From positions 180,300 to 244,299 of the forward strand of contig JAFKLS010000020.1 in the NCBI GenBank assembly GCA_017304675.1: a stretch of 64,000 nt of DNA, in the 5' to 3' direction. Made by a program: the position numbers and the translations under genes. The notes beneath the pieces were generated by a model. That model was not told the DNA's origin. It searched no databases and saw only the letters and a program-made list of their open reading frames with translations. Shown in pieces: positions 36,802 to 46,329 of the stretch. This stretch comes from Sphingobacteriia bacterium. Lineage in GTDB: Bacteria; Bacteroidota; Bacteroidia; Chitinophagales; Chitinophagaceae. Positions within the stretch are counted from its first letter, which is position 1. Each line of letters begins with the position of its first letter.

Positions 36802-37914
36802 TTAACTAAGGGAACCAGAATACAGCATATAATATTTATTCGCACATTCATCAATAGAGAAGTTGCGTTCATACAGCTTAATAATCTCTTTTGTTTGTAT
36901 AAATTTTTTCCGATCAATAAAGCTTTGTATTGCATGAATATAATTTTCTTCAGAAAAATCCGGAGATACAAAACCGGTAACCCCATTCGTAATAATATCA
37001 ACCACTCCGCTTACCGGCGTGCTAATAACGGGGCATCCGCAGGAAAGCGCTTCTATCAGGGAAATGGGCATTCCTTCATATAAAGAAGAAAGGCAAAAAG
37101 CATCACAAAGCATATAATAGTCTGAAACATTTTTTTGAGGCCCTACAAAATGCACCCCTGCACCTGCCATTTGTTTAAGTGTATTACCGAGAACTGAATT
37201 ATTATAACCATCTCCTACAATAAGGAGCGATACAGCTTTTCCCTGCTCGTTTAATTTATTAACCGAGTTTATTAATAACCCTAAATTTTTTACTTCGCTG
37301 CACCTTGCCACATTTAACAAAATGATTGAATCGACTGAAGTTTCCCTGATATTTTCAATAAAATTTTTTACGCTCTCATATTGATCGCTTTTTTTAGTAG
37401 CTGCCCTCCCATTATAAATCATCTTATCATTATTCAACCCTGTAAACATTCTGAAAGACTCTCTATTGGAGGGTGAGATTGTTGCAACCTGTACACGGTT
37501 AAGCTTCACCAGTTTTAAAAACAACCACCGCATTTTTGGAGGCAGCCCCTGTTCAGCTTTACTATGAAGTGTAAAAACATATTTTGGTTTTCTGTAACGC
37601 AGCATGGTAAAAAGCAGGTAATGGGCCACACAATGCACGTGTACTATATCTGGTTTTATTGCCCTTACAAGCTTGTGCAAGGTGACAATGTACCTGATGT
37701 TAAACCCATCACCAAACGATAGCTTAATATGCTTTACGGTATTTGAAATTTCGTGACTATAAAAATCTTCATTATGCTCCGTTCTGTTTTTAAGTGTTAC
37801 CAGAACAACATCGTTAGCAGTAGATGCTGCAAGTTTGTTGGTTAGGTCAACCACCAGGCGTTCTGCTCCGCCGGGGCTTAATGAATGTATAACCTGTAAA
37901 ATCTTCATCTTCAA
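36802..37914 (-). CDS. GT4-family glycosyltransferase (third)
   Basis: 370 residues. Seen: ILQVIHSLSPGGAERLVVDL at the N-terminus, IVHVHCVAHYLLF, VFTLHSKAEQG, LLNVARCSEVKNLGLLINSV and LYEGMPISLIEALSCGCPVI with Glu-x7-Glu and the CGCPVI loop. A standard retaining GT4 glycosyltransferase. It starts 1 nt from the end of the WbsX-like gene, so the two are probably coupled. Which linkage it makes cannot be read from the sequence. Confidence 0.93.
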   Translation of the reverse strand: MKMKILQVIHSLSPGGAERLVVDLTNKLAASTANDVVLVTLKNRTEHNEDFYSHEISNTVKHIKLSFGDGFNIRYIVTLHKLVRAIKPDIVHVHCVAHYLLFTMLRYRKPKYVFTLHSKAEQGLPPKMRWLFLKLVKLNRVQVATISPSNRESFRMFTGLNNDKMIYNGRAATKKSDQYESVKNFIENIRETSVDSIILLNVARCSEVKNLGLLINSVNKLNEQGKAVSLLIVGDGYNNSVLGNTLKQMAGAGVHFVGPQKNVSDYYMLCDAFCLSSLYEGMPISLIEALSCGCPVISTPVSGVVDIITNGVTGFVSPDFSEENYIHAIQSFIDRKKFIQTKEIIKLYERNFSIDECANKYYMLYSGSLS

Positions 37915-37915
37915 A

Positions 37916-39013
37916 CTAAATGAACAACTTCTCTTTTAAAACGTTCAGAAAGCCATGGCCATGCTTTAAATCAGGTTCTACATAATTCCCTTCTGCCCAT
38001 TCATTCCAGGAACGCAAAAAAAGTATTTTTTTATCTGCTGGCTTATGGGCAACAAGCTCCAATGCCCGGTCTACGTGTTTGCCAAAAAGTGCAGGAGTTG
38101 CGCCGGTGTAAATCACCGCCCTTCTCCCGCCACGAGGAGAACGATCCCATTGCGGAATCAATGAAGGATAGGCATTATCAAGCTTATCATAATCTGTAAA
38201 CAGTTCTTCAATAATGTCTTCATAAGAATATTTATCTAAAAACACCGACGGGAACCTTTCACGTATCTTATGTACCAATAATTTTTTCCACTTACCTTTT
38301 ACTCTTGATTCTGCCACCCAGAGATTTCCCGGTGCAATAGCATCAAAACCTAAATCGAGTATTTTCTGATTGTTTTCAATCCATCCGGCAGATAATCCAA
38401 CAAAATGAATACCTTCTAATCCATTCTCTTTTGCCAATCGTTGCCATGTATTCATAAATAAGGATGCATCAGGAATATCGAGTGGCGCATATACCATGAA
38501 CAAAGGTTTATTTTCCACTCGTATGTATCTTTTATCCTGAAAGGCGGGCAATACATTTATAAAATGCTGAATATAATCCTGTTCTCCCGGGTACAACTGC
38601 TCAATCATGATAGTCCTTTCCTTACGCTTTACTTCACTACTCCATGTATGTGTGGCCCAGGTATGGTTTGCCCATCCAAGACAAAAGGGGAAATCGGGCT
38701 TTCCGCTTGCCAGTACTTCATTAAAAGGCCTTTCCAATGCTCTTTTACCGTTACCAAACCAATAATGCCAATACATAAACCCTTCAACACCTGCATTACG
38801 GGCCATTTCAGCCTGCGCTTCTCTTACTTCTGCTAATCGTAAATCATAATAGCCCAAATCTGCTGGCACTCTTGGTTGATAATGGCCTTTGAAAAGCGGT
38901 TTTGCTTTTCCAACATTGGTCCACTCAGTAAAACCTTTTCCCCACCATAAATCATTTGCTTCGAAAGGATGAAATTGTGGTAAATAAAATGCAATAACTC
39001 TTGCTTTTTTCAT
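37916..39013 (-). CDS. WbsX-like glycosyltransferase/GH99-like protein
   Basis: 365 residues. Seen: VIAFYLPQFHPFEANDLWWG at the start, KGFTEWTNVGKAKPLFKGHY, YYDLRLAEVREAQAEMAR, GVEGFMYWHYWF, ANHTW, and FLRSWNEWAEGNYVEPD near the end, the diagnostic blocks of WbsX (PF14307), a TIM-barrel family related to GH99. WbsX proteins occur in O-antigen and exopolysaccharide loci; exact chemistry is not settled. Cytosolic by sequence. Neighbours on both sides are glycosyltransferase and polymerase genes. Confidence 0.88.
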   Translation of the reverse strand: MKKARVIAFYLPQFHPFEANDLWWGKGFTEWTNVGKAKPLFKGHYQPRVPADLGYYDLRLAEVREAQAEMARNAGVEGFMYWHYWFGNGKRALERPFNEVLASGKPDFPFCLGWANHTWATHTWSSEVKRKERTIMIEQLYPGEQDYIQHFINVLPAFQDKRYIRVENKPLFMVYAPLDIPDASLFMNTWQRLAKENGLEGIHFVGLSAGWIENNQKILDLGFDAIAPGNLWVAESRVKGKWKKLLVHKIRERFPSVFLDKYSYEDIIEELFTDYDKLDNAYPSLIPQWDRSPRGGRRAVIYTGATPALFGKHVDRALELVAHKPADKKILFLRSWNEWAEGNYVEPDLKHGHGFLNVLKEKLFI

Positions 39014-39055
39014 AATCTATACAACTTTATTAAGCATAACCTAACACTACTATTG

Positions 39056-40240
39056 TTAAACAATCTGCAATCTGAGTTTTTCTTCTGATGCAATACTATG
39101 AGCAAACCAGGAATTCATTACCAAATAAGAAATGACCAGGAAAGCAAACACAAAAGTGTTGATGGAATTATTATTGCCAAAAGCGCAACCCCAACTTCCG
39201 ATCATGATAATAGAACGGTCTTTTAACGAATAGCGTTGTAAACATTTAAAAGATATAACGAGCTCTAAAAAGACTTTTAAACCACCTACAATCCAACCCC
39301 ACCATGCAATAGTTAACAGGATCCCGTTTTCAAGAGAAAACTCCGTTCCCGGCATATAAATTATGCGGCCTCCCACCAAAATATCCTGCATATTCCATCG
39401 CTGGCTGGCAAAGAAGATATAACTCATTACCCTGGTAGCCGATGATTCGTCTTCGAGATTATTCTTTTCCGCTAACCGTCCAAAGATTTGCGAATTGTCC
39501 TGCAGCAGCATAACAATATCGCTTAAGAAGAAACCATAAATAAACACACCTAACAAAATTGGTATTAGAGGATTGCTGTTATAAAAAAATAAACGGTATA
39601 AAAGTAATGCTCCCCAGAGTAACATTGCCCATCTCGAATTAAAACAAATTAAAGCATATGTACCTAAAATCAACAGCCCAACCCTAATGTATTTATTCAT
39701 AAATGTATTGACAAGTATGAATGAAAGCATTATTAGAACAACATTAGCGGCAAATAACGGATGTTGCATTAGGCCCTGCGCCCTGAATTTTGTATTGTCT
39801 AAAAAAGAGTTGAGTTCCTGTTCATTTATTTTACCAAAATCGAAGAAATGCGATCTTGCATTTCGTTCTAAAGCAGCAATCAGGCAATGCATCACAAAGA
39901 ATCCTATAAAACAAAAAACAACGTATCGCTGTAAAATGTACTCTCGGCCAATTATTAGCAAGAAAACAATGAACATCCATTTTAAAGATTCCCATAATAC
40001 TTTGGTATTATCCGGCAATATTAAATGTAAAAAAAAGCCAAGTAACATAACCCCAATATACATTCGCTCATACTTGCTGCTCTTGTTATAGCAATATGGC
40101 AGCAGCATGAAAACACTTAGCAAATAGGTGCAATTATCAACCCACCCCATCAGCGTAGAGCCCAATATCAAAAAAGGGAGTGCAATATTACTAGCAAGAA
40201 GCACCACAACACAAAGCCCGAATAAGTGTTCACGTTTCAT
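39056..40240 (-). CDS. Wzy-like polysaccharide polymerase (O-antigen ligase-like membrane protein)
   Basis: 394 residues with about ten to twelve membrane helices. Wzy proteins join lipid-linked repeats on the periplasmic side. Seen: mostly hydrophobic throughout, a large soluble loop at about 120-150 (ARSHFFDFGKINEQELNS) and another near 245-275 (QIFGRLAEKNNLEDESSATR), the arginine-rich loop type typical of Wzy/WaaL. Sequence is poorly conserved in this group, so the call rests on topology and its place between wzx/GT and WbsX genes. Confidence 0.75.
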   Translation of the reverse strand: MKREHLFGLCVVVLLASNIALPFLILGSTLMGWVDNCTYLLSVFMLLPYCYNKSSKYERMYIGVMLLGFFLHLILPDNTKVLWESLKWMFIVFLLIIGREYILQRYVVFCFIGFFVMHCLIAALERNARSHFFDFGKINEQELNSFLDNTKFRAQGLMQHPLFAANVVLIMLSFILVNTFMNKYIRVGLLILGTYALICFNSRWAMLLWGALLLYRLFFYNSNPLIPILLGVFIYGFFLSDIVMLLQDNSQIFGRLAEKNNLEDESSATRVMSYIFFASQRWNMQDILVGGRIIYMPGTEFSLENGILLTIAWWGWIVGGLKVFLELVISFKCLQRYSLKDRSIIMIGSWGCAFGNNNSINTFVFAFLVISYLVMNSWFAHSIASEEKLRLQIV

Positions 40241-40252
40241 TAGTAAGTAATC

Positions 40253-41425
40253 TTATAAAGCCGGTTGTTGATTAGATAAAATGTTCTTGTATAAAGCAAA
40301 TATTGTGTTACAATAGTTTTCGTTGGTACAACGTTCCACTGCTATTTTTGAGGCCTGTTGTATTTTTTTTTCATATTGTTCAGTATTGGCAATAGACGCT
40401 GTTAAAAGCATTTGCCTGCCCATTTGAACAGCATCGTTGAACAAGTAGCCGCCTTTTGTTGTACTGATGATTTCTTTTGTGCCCCCTTTATTACGGCCAA
40501 TAACCAGGCAACCTTTAAAAGTGGCTTCAATAGTCATTCTGCCCAAGCCTTCAAAACGAGATGCCACTATTAAAGCTGTTGCATCTTCCATTAAATTTAC
40601 CACATCATGCCTGTGATCCTGAAATTCGATACGGTCTTTGCATTTTAGTTCCCGTACAATCATTTGCAATTTTTCATAATACAGTTTATTATGAATCTTT
40701 CCCACGATAAGCAGCTTATAGTTGCTTAGCTGATCAGCAACATTTGCAAATCCTTTTATCACATCTTCAATATTCTTTTCCGGCGAAATGCGGTTGGCGC
40801 ATAAAAAGAAAGGCTGCTTATGATGTTTGTACACAGTATCATTTTGCGGTAAAATACCATCCCAAATAGCCTTAGCATTTTTTGAATATTCCAGGTTAAA
40901 ATAGCGCAGGATATCTTCTGTAATAGCTACTACGTTCGTGGCGGCAGCAATTTTTTTGAACCGGTGTTTAGAAGGCATAATATGCCAACCAAAATCCTTG
41001 GTTTGATATTCTCTTAAGTGAAGCAAATGAGGAATATTTTTTTTAATACAGTATTCTGCCACATAATAAAAAACACCAACATTAGTGTGTACAATATCCG
41101 GATTGTGTTTTTTAATAAGGAGTTTAATTTCCCTGTTGCTCTTATACAACTTGAATAATTTTCGCGTTAAGCGAAAGGGAAATTTTGCTATGTGCCCATA
41201 CCCTTCTTCCATTGAGTGTTGTGGGTAAATGGCCATTTCTGCTTCAAAGAATTCAACGATACATTTTTGTGATATCAAATAATCAACAAAATCTTTATTA
41301 ACATTATTCCTGCTAACCAATACTATGGGTTCACACCCTTTAGAAAGCATGCCATCTACTATAACTTTAAATGAGATTGTAGATCCCGCCATCATCGTAG
41401 AGCCAAGTACATATAATACTCTCAT
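40253..41425 (-). CDS. GT4-family glycosyltransferase (next to wzx)
   Basis: 390 residues. Seen: VLYVLGSTMMAGSTISFKV at the N-terminus, IVHTNVGVFYYVAEYC, LCANRISPEKNIEDVIKGF at the domain junction and SRFEGLGRMTIEATFKGCLV with the Glu-x7-Glu pair. It overlaps the wzx-like gene by 4 nt (start inside the upstream stop), so translation is coupled. It is the first glycosyltransferase after the export genes. Donor and acceptor unknown. Confidence 0.92.
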   Translation of the reverse strand: MRVLYVLGSTMMAGSTISFKVIVDGMLSKGCEPIVLVSRNNVNKDFVDYLISQKCIVEFFEAEMAIYPQHSMEEGYGHIAKFPFRLTRKLFKLYKSNREIKLLIKKHNPDIVHTNVGVFYYVAEYCIKKNIPHLLHLREYQTKDFGWHIMPSKHRFKKIAAATNVVAITEDILRYFNLEYSKNAKAIWDGILPQNDTVYKHHKQPFFLCANRISPEKNIEDVIKGFANVADQLSNYKLLIVGKIHNKLYYEKLQMIVRELKCKDRIEFQDHRHDVVNLMEDATALIVASRFEGLGRMTIEATFKGCLVIGRNKGGTKEIISTTKGGYLFNDAVQMGRQMLLTASIANTEQYEKKIQQASKIAVERCTNENYCNTIFALYKNILSNQQPAL

Positions 41426-42966
41426 CTTAATCTAAATGATATTTTTTCCAGTATTTTACCTTGCACCCTATTCACCAGCATGGCCCGTTCGGTTTTGTTC
41501 AGCCCTATTAATAACACACAACCAAGCGTTGTGGCAAAACATACCAATGCACAAGTAATTGTTCCAACAATTGTATCAGGCAAAGCCTTTATAAATAGCC
41601 TGGATAAAACATATGCAGGTACAGCCGTGATTGCTACAGGAAGAAAAATATGCGTACAATAATATTTAATTGATAGCCCAACTTGTCTTTGAGCAATAAA
41701 CATTCTCAGCCACTGTGCCAGTATATAAATAACTATCAGAAGGATCATTGAATAGTAAGCCGGCGCTTTGCATTTGAAAACAATGTAACAAAGAGGGATA
41801 AACAGCAATGTAGCAGAGCCAATAACTATTTCGTATTTTTTTACATTGCCGGTAGCCTGTATTAATACTGTAATTGGTTGCTCAAAAACATTCACCAAAG
41901 AAAACACCAATACCAGTTGCGAGAATATGATCATTTCCTGCGTTACCTGCGCTGCACCCAACCATATTGGCAACACTTTATTCATTAAAACAATTAGCGG
42001 CAGGGTTATGATAAGCAGTAAATAAAAAGAGAATTTTGTACTGCTATAAACGAGTTTGTACAAATATTCATAATCGCCTTTAGCATAGCTTTTAATAATT
42101 CTTGGGCGAACAGCCATATAGAAATTGGTACTGAACGAAGCTACAATTACATTCATCTTATCCGCAATGGCTTTTGCTGCGTTAACAACCGGTCCAAAGA
42201 AAATATTCAGAATAACCGCTTGCCCCTGAAAGTTTAGAATAGTGGTAATACTGCCAAACAGGTTCCACCCAATATAAGAGAGGAGTTGTTTAAAAAGGTT
42301 TTTATCCCAATAGAACCTGAATTTACACCCGTTCAACTTAAAATAACAATAACCTATATAGCCTAATGTTACCATAAAAATGGCCAACGTGTTTAGGCCT
42401 CCGTATGTTAATAGCTTATCTAAGGGTGATATATATAAAGAATAGGCAAAAAGTAGTTTTAAAGATACTTCTATTAAGCTCATATATGCATAAATACTCA
42501 TGCGCTCATATGCAATAATGGAAGACATGTAGGGTATGCTTATTAAGTTTAAAATGAAACTTAGAGCTGAAAAAAGAAGCAGCCATTTTGCTATATTCTG
42601 CCGTTGAACTGGTATTACTAAGAAATGTTCTATTATTTTATTGCCCGCAAATACCGAAGCAAAGAGAATAATTAAAGCAAGCATCCAAAAAACCGTAAGC
42701 ATCATGCTAAACACTTTGTTATACCTGTTAATATCGCCTTTCCCTAATTCAAAAGTCAAGAATCGTTGGGTAGCAGATACCATTGCACCATTAAGCATAC
42801 CCAAAAAACCAATAAGTCCCGCAATAACATTAAAAACACCAAAATCCTCCACCCCAAGTATTTGCAGGGTAATTCTCGTAGTAAAAAGTGATACAATTGT
42901 TACTACAATCATCCTGAAATACAGGAAAAGTGTATTCTTAAAAATCGTATTATCTTTTTGATTCAA
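41422..42966 (-). CDS. Wzx-like lipid-linked oligosaccharide flippase (MOP superfamily)
   Basis: 514 residues with about 12-14 membrane helices. Moves the undecaprenyl-linked repeat across the inner membrane. Seen: NTLFLYFRMIVVTIVSLFTT in helix 1, ILGVEDFGVFNVIAGLIGFLG, the family's short loop, TQRFLTFELGKGD, and repeated hydrophobic segments to the end. The C-terminal tail is basic. Typical Polysacc_synt/MATE-like flippase length. It comes after wzc (65-nt gap) and overlaps the next GT gene by 4 nt. Confidence 0.9.
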   Translation of the reverse strand: MNQKDNTIFKNTLFLYFRMIVVTIVSLFTTRITLQILGVEDFGVFNVIAGLIGFLGMLNGAMVSATQRFLTFELGKGDINRYNKVFSMMLTVFWMLALIILFASVFAGNKIIEHFLVIPVQRQNIAKWLLLFSALSFILNLISIPYMSSIIAYERMSIYAYMSLIEVSLKLLFAYSLYISPLDKLLTYGGLNTLAIFMVTLGYIGYCYFKLNGCKFRFYWDKNLFKQLLSYIGWNLFGSITTILNFQGQAVILNIFFGPVVNAAKAIADKMNVIVASFSTNFYMAVRPRIIKSYAKGDYEYLYKLVYSSTKFSFYLLLIITLPLIVLMNKVLPIWLGAAQVTQEMIIFSQLVLVFSLVNVFEQPITVLIQATGNVKKYEIVIGSATLLFIPLCYIVFKCKAPAYYSMILLIVIYILAQWLRMFIAQRQVGLSIKYYCTHIFLPVAITAVPAYVLSRLFIKALPDTIVGTITCALVCFATTLGCVLLIGLNKTERAMLVNRVQGKILEKISFRLR

Positions 42967-43031
42967 ATTGAGAGATGTTAAGTTTAATTTTAAGCTTCTC
43001 TTTTATAAGAGGCCCCTCAAGCGCTTGCCTG

Positions 43032-45458
43032 TTAAATAGTAAACCTTTTTTTGCTTTTGCTTTCTTCTGTATTATACCCATACCCGTAGCCATAGCCATA
43101 ACCATAACCATATTTAGCTGAAGCCTTTCTGCGTACATCATTAATAACGGTGTATAAATGCGGAGCTTTTCCTGAAAGTTTTAATTCATCTATAAATGCC
43201 AAGTGTTGTTTATAGGTGTAGTTCTGCCTTATAACATATAAAACAGCATCAGTAAAAGGTGCAAGCAACAATGCATCTGCAACAACACCTACCGGAGGCG
43301 CATCAATAATAATTATATCGTACCTGGCCTTTAAATACGTTATCAGGTCGGCAGTTTTGTTGCTTCCCAATAACTCGGCAGGATTAGGGGGTACAGGTCC
43401 GGAAGTGATTACATCTATTTTATCGTCGAGACCCGATCTAACAATTACATCGTTAGGCTCTATTGCTGTTGCAATATAATTGGTAAACCCGGCAGTAGAT
43501 TGTATTTGCAGGTTACGTGCCAGCTTCGGTTTACGAAGATCCAACTCAAGCAACACCACTTTTTTACCTGAAGAAGCATAAGCCAGGCCTAAGTTAGTTG
43601 CAATGAACGATTTACCTTCTCCACTAATACTCGATGTTAACAGTATAACACCACATTTCTGCTGAGGCAATATAAACTGCAGATTAGTTCTCAATGCCCT
43701 GAATTGCTCTGCAACAACAGATCTCGATTTCTCGTTATACACCAATGTGATGCCTGAACGATTGTGATCAATCTCTCCCACATTAGGTGTTTTCGTTTGC
43801 ATTAAATACTTTATCTCAGAAAGATCTGTTAATCTGTTATTGAACAAATTGTATATGTTACTAATACCTATCGGTATTAAGAGTCCTAAGAACAATCCGC
43901 CGAAAATAATAAACGTCTTTTTAGGGCTTACAGGATCGATGGTTGATTTTGGTTTGTCTATCACCCTAACACTCGCAATATTTGATGCTTTTGTAACAGC
44001 CACTTCTTCTTTTTTCTGCAAGAGGAATACAAACAAAGCCTGCTTCAATTCCTGTTGACGGCTTAAATTAAGAAAGGTTCGTTCGTTAGCCGGAACAGTG
44101 GCTATATATTTGTTTAAAGTGTTGTTTTCAGTTCGTATTTTCTTTAAGCCAGTTCTAATAACCACTAACTGGTTTGTTAAACTGGTTATTAAATCTTTAC
44201 GGGTATTATTGATTTGCTGATCTATGTTTATAACCAAAGGATTGTTATCAGTACCTGCCAACCCCATTCTTTCTCTTTGTAAAAGCAGCCCGTTATACTT
44301 TTCCATTAATGCAAGAAAAGTGGGGTCTGGGTTGGTTATAATAGATGGAACAGGCCTTTTGTTATTACGAACATCCTGCACATATTCCAACATAGTTTGG
44401 GTAACCTGCTCCTGAACAGAAGCTTTGCTCTCATCCTTTGCGTAATCGGCTTCTTTTTGGAGTACAAGCTGTGCTTGTGTTGTTATATCTGCAAGATGAT
44501 GATTGGTTTTGAAATTCTCTATATTTTGCTCTATTGATGCCAGCTCATTGCTTACCACTGCCAGCCTGTTATTAATAAAGTCTACCGTGCTATCAGCAAA
44601 TGCATTTTTTTGTTCTATATTATCTCTTATATAATCGCGGATGAGTATGTTCAATATTTCAACTCCTTTATTAGGAATGGAACTTTTTAACTCAAGGTTA
44701 ATGGTAGTTACGAGTTTGTTAGGGATATCAACATTTAATTCTTTCTCAAGAGATTCAACAATTGCATTAACAGAAGTAAGCGCAAAACCATATTTTATCT
44801 TGTTATCATAATTGTCGTTTATAGAATCAATCCTTAACCTGGAAAAACGGCTTTTAAAAGGCTGCCCCATTGTTACAGTATAAATACTATCCAATTTTCT
44901 TCCGTTAAAACTGTTCTTCTCTTCTATTTTTAATTCGGTGCCTTTTTTTGAGAGGATGGTGAACAATGAATTTTTTATAGAATCAATATCGGATAATACA
45001 GTTGTTTTAAACCAACAATCTTTGAAAAGCTCTACTTTATGTACCGTGCCAATATCATAATAAGTTGTAAACAGCTCCAAGTCTTTTACCACTGCCATTT
45101 TCAGGTCTTTGGTTTGCAATATTTGAGCTTCATTATCTACAGAGCTTTTCATATCGAATATTGAACTGAAGCTTTTTAAAAGATTAGAAGGTTGCCCAAG
45201 CATTCCTCCACCCTTATCAGGATCTTGTACCAGTACTGTTGCGTTCACCTTATACATACGCGTTGCATAACGCAAGTATAGTACTGACAATCCCCCGCAA
45301 ATAACAATGGAGAGAACAAACCAATACCAATTATCTATAAATAAAGCGATATACTTTTTTAGAATATCCTCATCCTTTCCCTTTTTTTCTAATTTCAATT
45401 CAGTATTATTCGTTATAACAGTATTCATTCCAAAACAATTATTTTGCTCTTGTGGCAA
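43032..45458 (-). CDS. wzc: Wzc-type polysaccharide co-polymerase with tyrosine autokinase
   Basis: 808 residues. Seen: cytosolic start, first membrane helix near 40-60, Wzz-type periplasmic domain with coiled coil, second helix near 510-530 (FIIFGGLFLGLLIPIG), then a BY-kinase domain with Walker A SGEGKS at 612-617, Walker A' ELDLRKPK (Asp640) and Walker B IIIIDAPPVG (Asp719). The C-terminal tail carries seven Tyr alternating with Gly (783-795), the expected autophosphorylated cluster. Controls chain length and export with Wza. It overlaps the 3' end of wza by 20 nt. Confidence 0.93.
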   Translation of the reverse strand: MPQEQNNCFGMNTVITNNTELKLEKKGKDEDILKKYIALFIDNWYWFVLSIVICGGLSVLYLRYATRMYKVNATVLVQDPDKGGGMLGQPSNLLKSFSSIFDMKSSVDNEAQILQTKDLKMAVVKDLELFTTYYDIGTVHKVELFKDCWFKTTVLSDIDSIKNSLFTILSKKGTELKIEEKNSFNGRKLDSIYTVTMGQPFKSRFSRLRIDSINDNYDNKIKYGFALTSVNAIVESLEKELNVDIPNKLVTTINLELKSSIPNKGVEILNILIRDYIRDNIEQKNAFADSTVDFINNRLAVVSNELASIEQNIENFKTNHHLADITTQAQLVLQKEADYAKDESKASVQEQVTQTMLEYVQDVRNNKRPVPSIITNPDPTFLALMEKYNGLLLQRERMGLAGTDNNPLVINIDQQINNTRKDLITSLTNQLVVIRTGLKKIRTENNTLNKYIATVPANERTFLNLSRQQELKQALFVFLLQKKEEVAVTKASNIASVRVIDKPKSTIDPVSPKKTFIIFGGLFLGLLIPIGISNIYNLFNNRLTDLSEIKYLMQTKTPNVGEIDHNRSGITLVYNEKSRSVVAEQFRALRTNLQFILPQQKCGVILLTSSISGEGKSFIATNLGLAYASSGKKVVLLELDLRKPKLARNLQIQSTAGFTNYIATAIEPNDVIVRSGLDDKIDVITSGPVPPNPAELLGSNKTADLITYLKARYDIIIIDAPPVGVVADALLLAPFTDAVLYVIRQNYTYKQHLAFIDELKLSGKAPHLYTVINDVRRKASAKYGYGYGYGYGYGYNTEESKSKKRFTI
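43074..43112 (-). repeat. Tandem Tyr-Gly codon repeat at the end of wzc
   Basis: Thirteen codons that alternate Tyr and Gly (TAT/TAC, GGT/GGC/GGG). Six-nt units with minor drift make a short microsatellite that could slip in steps of six without breaking the frame, so the number of phosphorylatable Tyr may vary. Confidence 0.75.
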
Positions 45459-46329
45459 TAATGATCAGTAAAGACAATATAGAAGTGGCAATAGTGGTGC
45501 CGATAGTAATTCGCCTGGTTTGTTCAACATCCATAGCTGCAATTTTTTCTTTTGCAGGTTCTACATAAACAACATCGTTCTGGCGCAAATAATAATAAGG
45601 CTTATCTAATAACTGGTGGCTGTTTAAATTAATCCTGTTCATCTGTTTTACTCCTGCAGAATCCCTGATCAGTAAAACATTTTCTCTACGGCCGTAAATG
45701 GTTAAATCACCTGCAAGTGCCAGTGCATCTAAAACAGTGTTCTGTTCGTTTACCAAATTATAAGTGCCTGGTTTTTGCACTTCACCCAAAACATTCACTC
45801 GTAAGTTGGCAAATTTAACTGCCACCACCGGGTCTTTATAGTAGTAAGAAGTTTTATTGCGGATAAGGTTTTGTAAGCTATCAATGGTTAAATCCAAAAC
45901 TTTTACAGAACCAATCATGGGCAAGCTGATGTTTCCAAAAGCATTTACTACATAAGAATTCATAGGCGAGTTGCCGGTGTTTCCCGATGCCAGGTTCATT
46001 CCATTGTTATTCATTTGCGTAATGGCATTGGCAGCCGTGGCACCAATGCTACTTCCTACAACCCCCATTGATTGGTTAAATACAGCATTAGCAGCAGGAT
46101 CTATTGTTACAATAGAAATATACAATGCGTCGCCCGGCTGTATTTGCAACGGTTTAAAAGAGGCAGTAGGAACAAACTTGAAAGTGGCAGAATCAGGAAT
46201 ATCTTTGAAATATGCCACATTGTGATACGTTTTACAGGAAGATTGGATAGCAAAAACGAGGAGTAAAAAATAGAATTGGCATCGATTGCGGAATGCAAAT
46301 AAAGCCTTCAAATGCTGGGGCACAAACAT
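45439..46329 (-). CDS. wza: Wza-type outer-membrane polysaccharide export protein
   Basis: 296 residues. Seen: N-terminal signal with lipobox IQSSC near residue 32 (Cys lipidation), KTYHNVAYFKDIPDS, polysaccharide export domain LQIQPGDALYISIV and SLPMIGSVKVLDLTIDSLQ, an SLBB domain (RVNVLGEVQKPGTYNL, NTVLDALALAGDLTIYGRR) and a C-terminal hydrophobic segment (GTTIATSILSLLIIIATRA) typical of the Bacteroidota variant. First gene of the locus. The N-terminus before the signal is a bit long, so a later start is possible. Confidence 0.9.
   Translation of the reverse strand: MFVPQHLKALFAFRNRCQFYFLLLVFAIQSSCKTYHNVAYFKDIPDSATFKFVPTASFKPLQIQPGDALYISIVTIDPAANAVFNQSMGVVGSSIGATAANAITQMNNNGMNLASGNTGNSPMNSYVVNAFGNISLPMIGSVKVLDLTIDSLQNLIRNKTSYYYKDPVVAVKFANLRVNVLGEVQKPGTYNLVNEQNTVLDALALAGDLTIYGRRENVLLIRDSAGVKQMNRINLNSHQLLDKPYYYLRQNDVVYVEPAKEKIAAMDVEQTRRITIGTTIATSILSLLIIIATRAK

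Noticed and set aside
42950..43141. ORF at the wzc 3' end in another frame with Met/Val/Ala repeats
   Set aside because: It is the Tyr-Gly repeat read out of frame; wzc with its kinase domain is the real gene.
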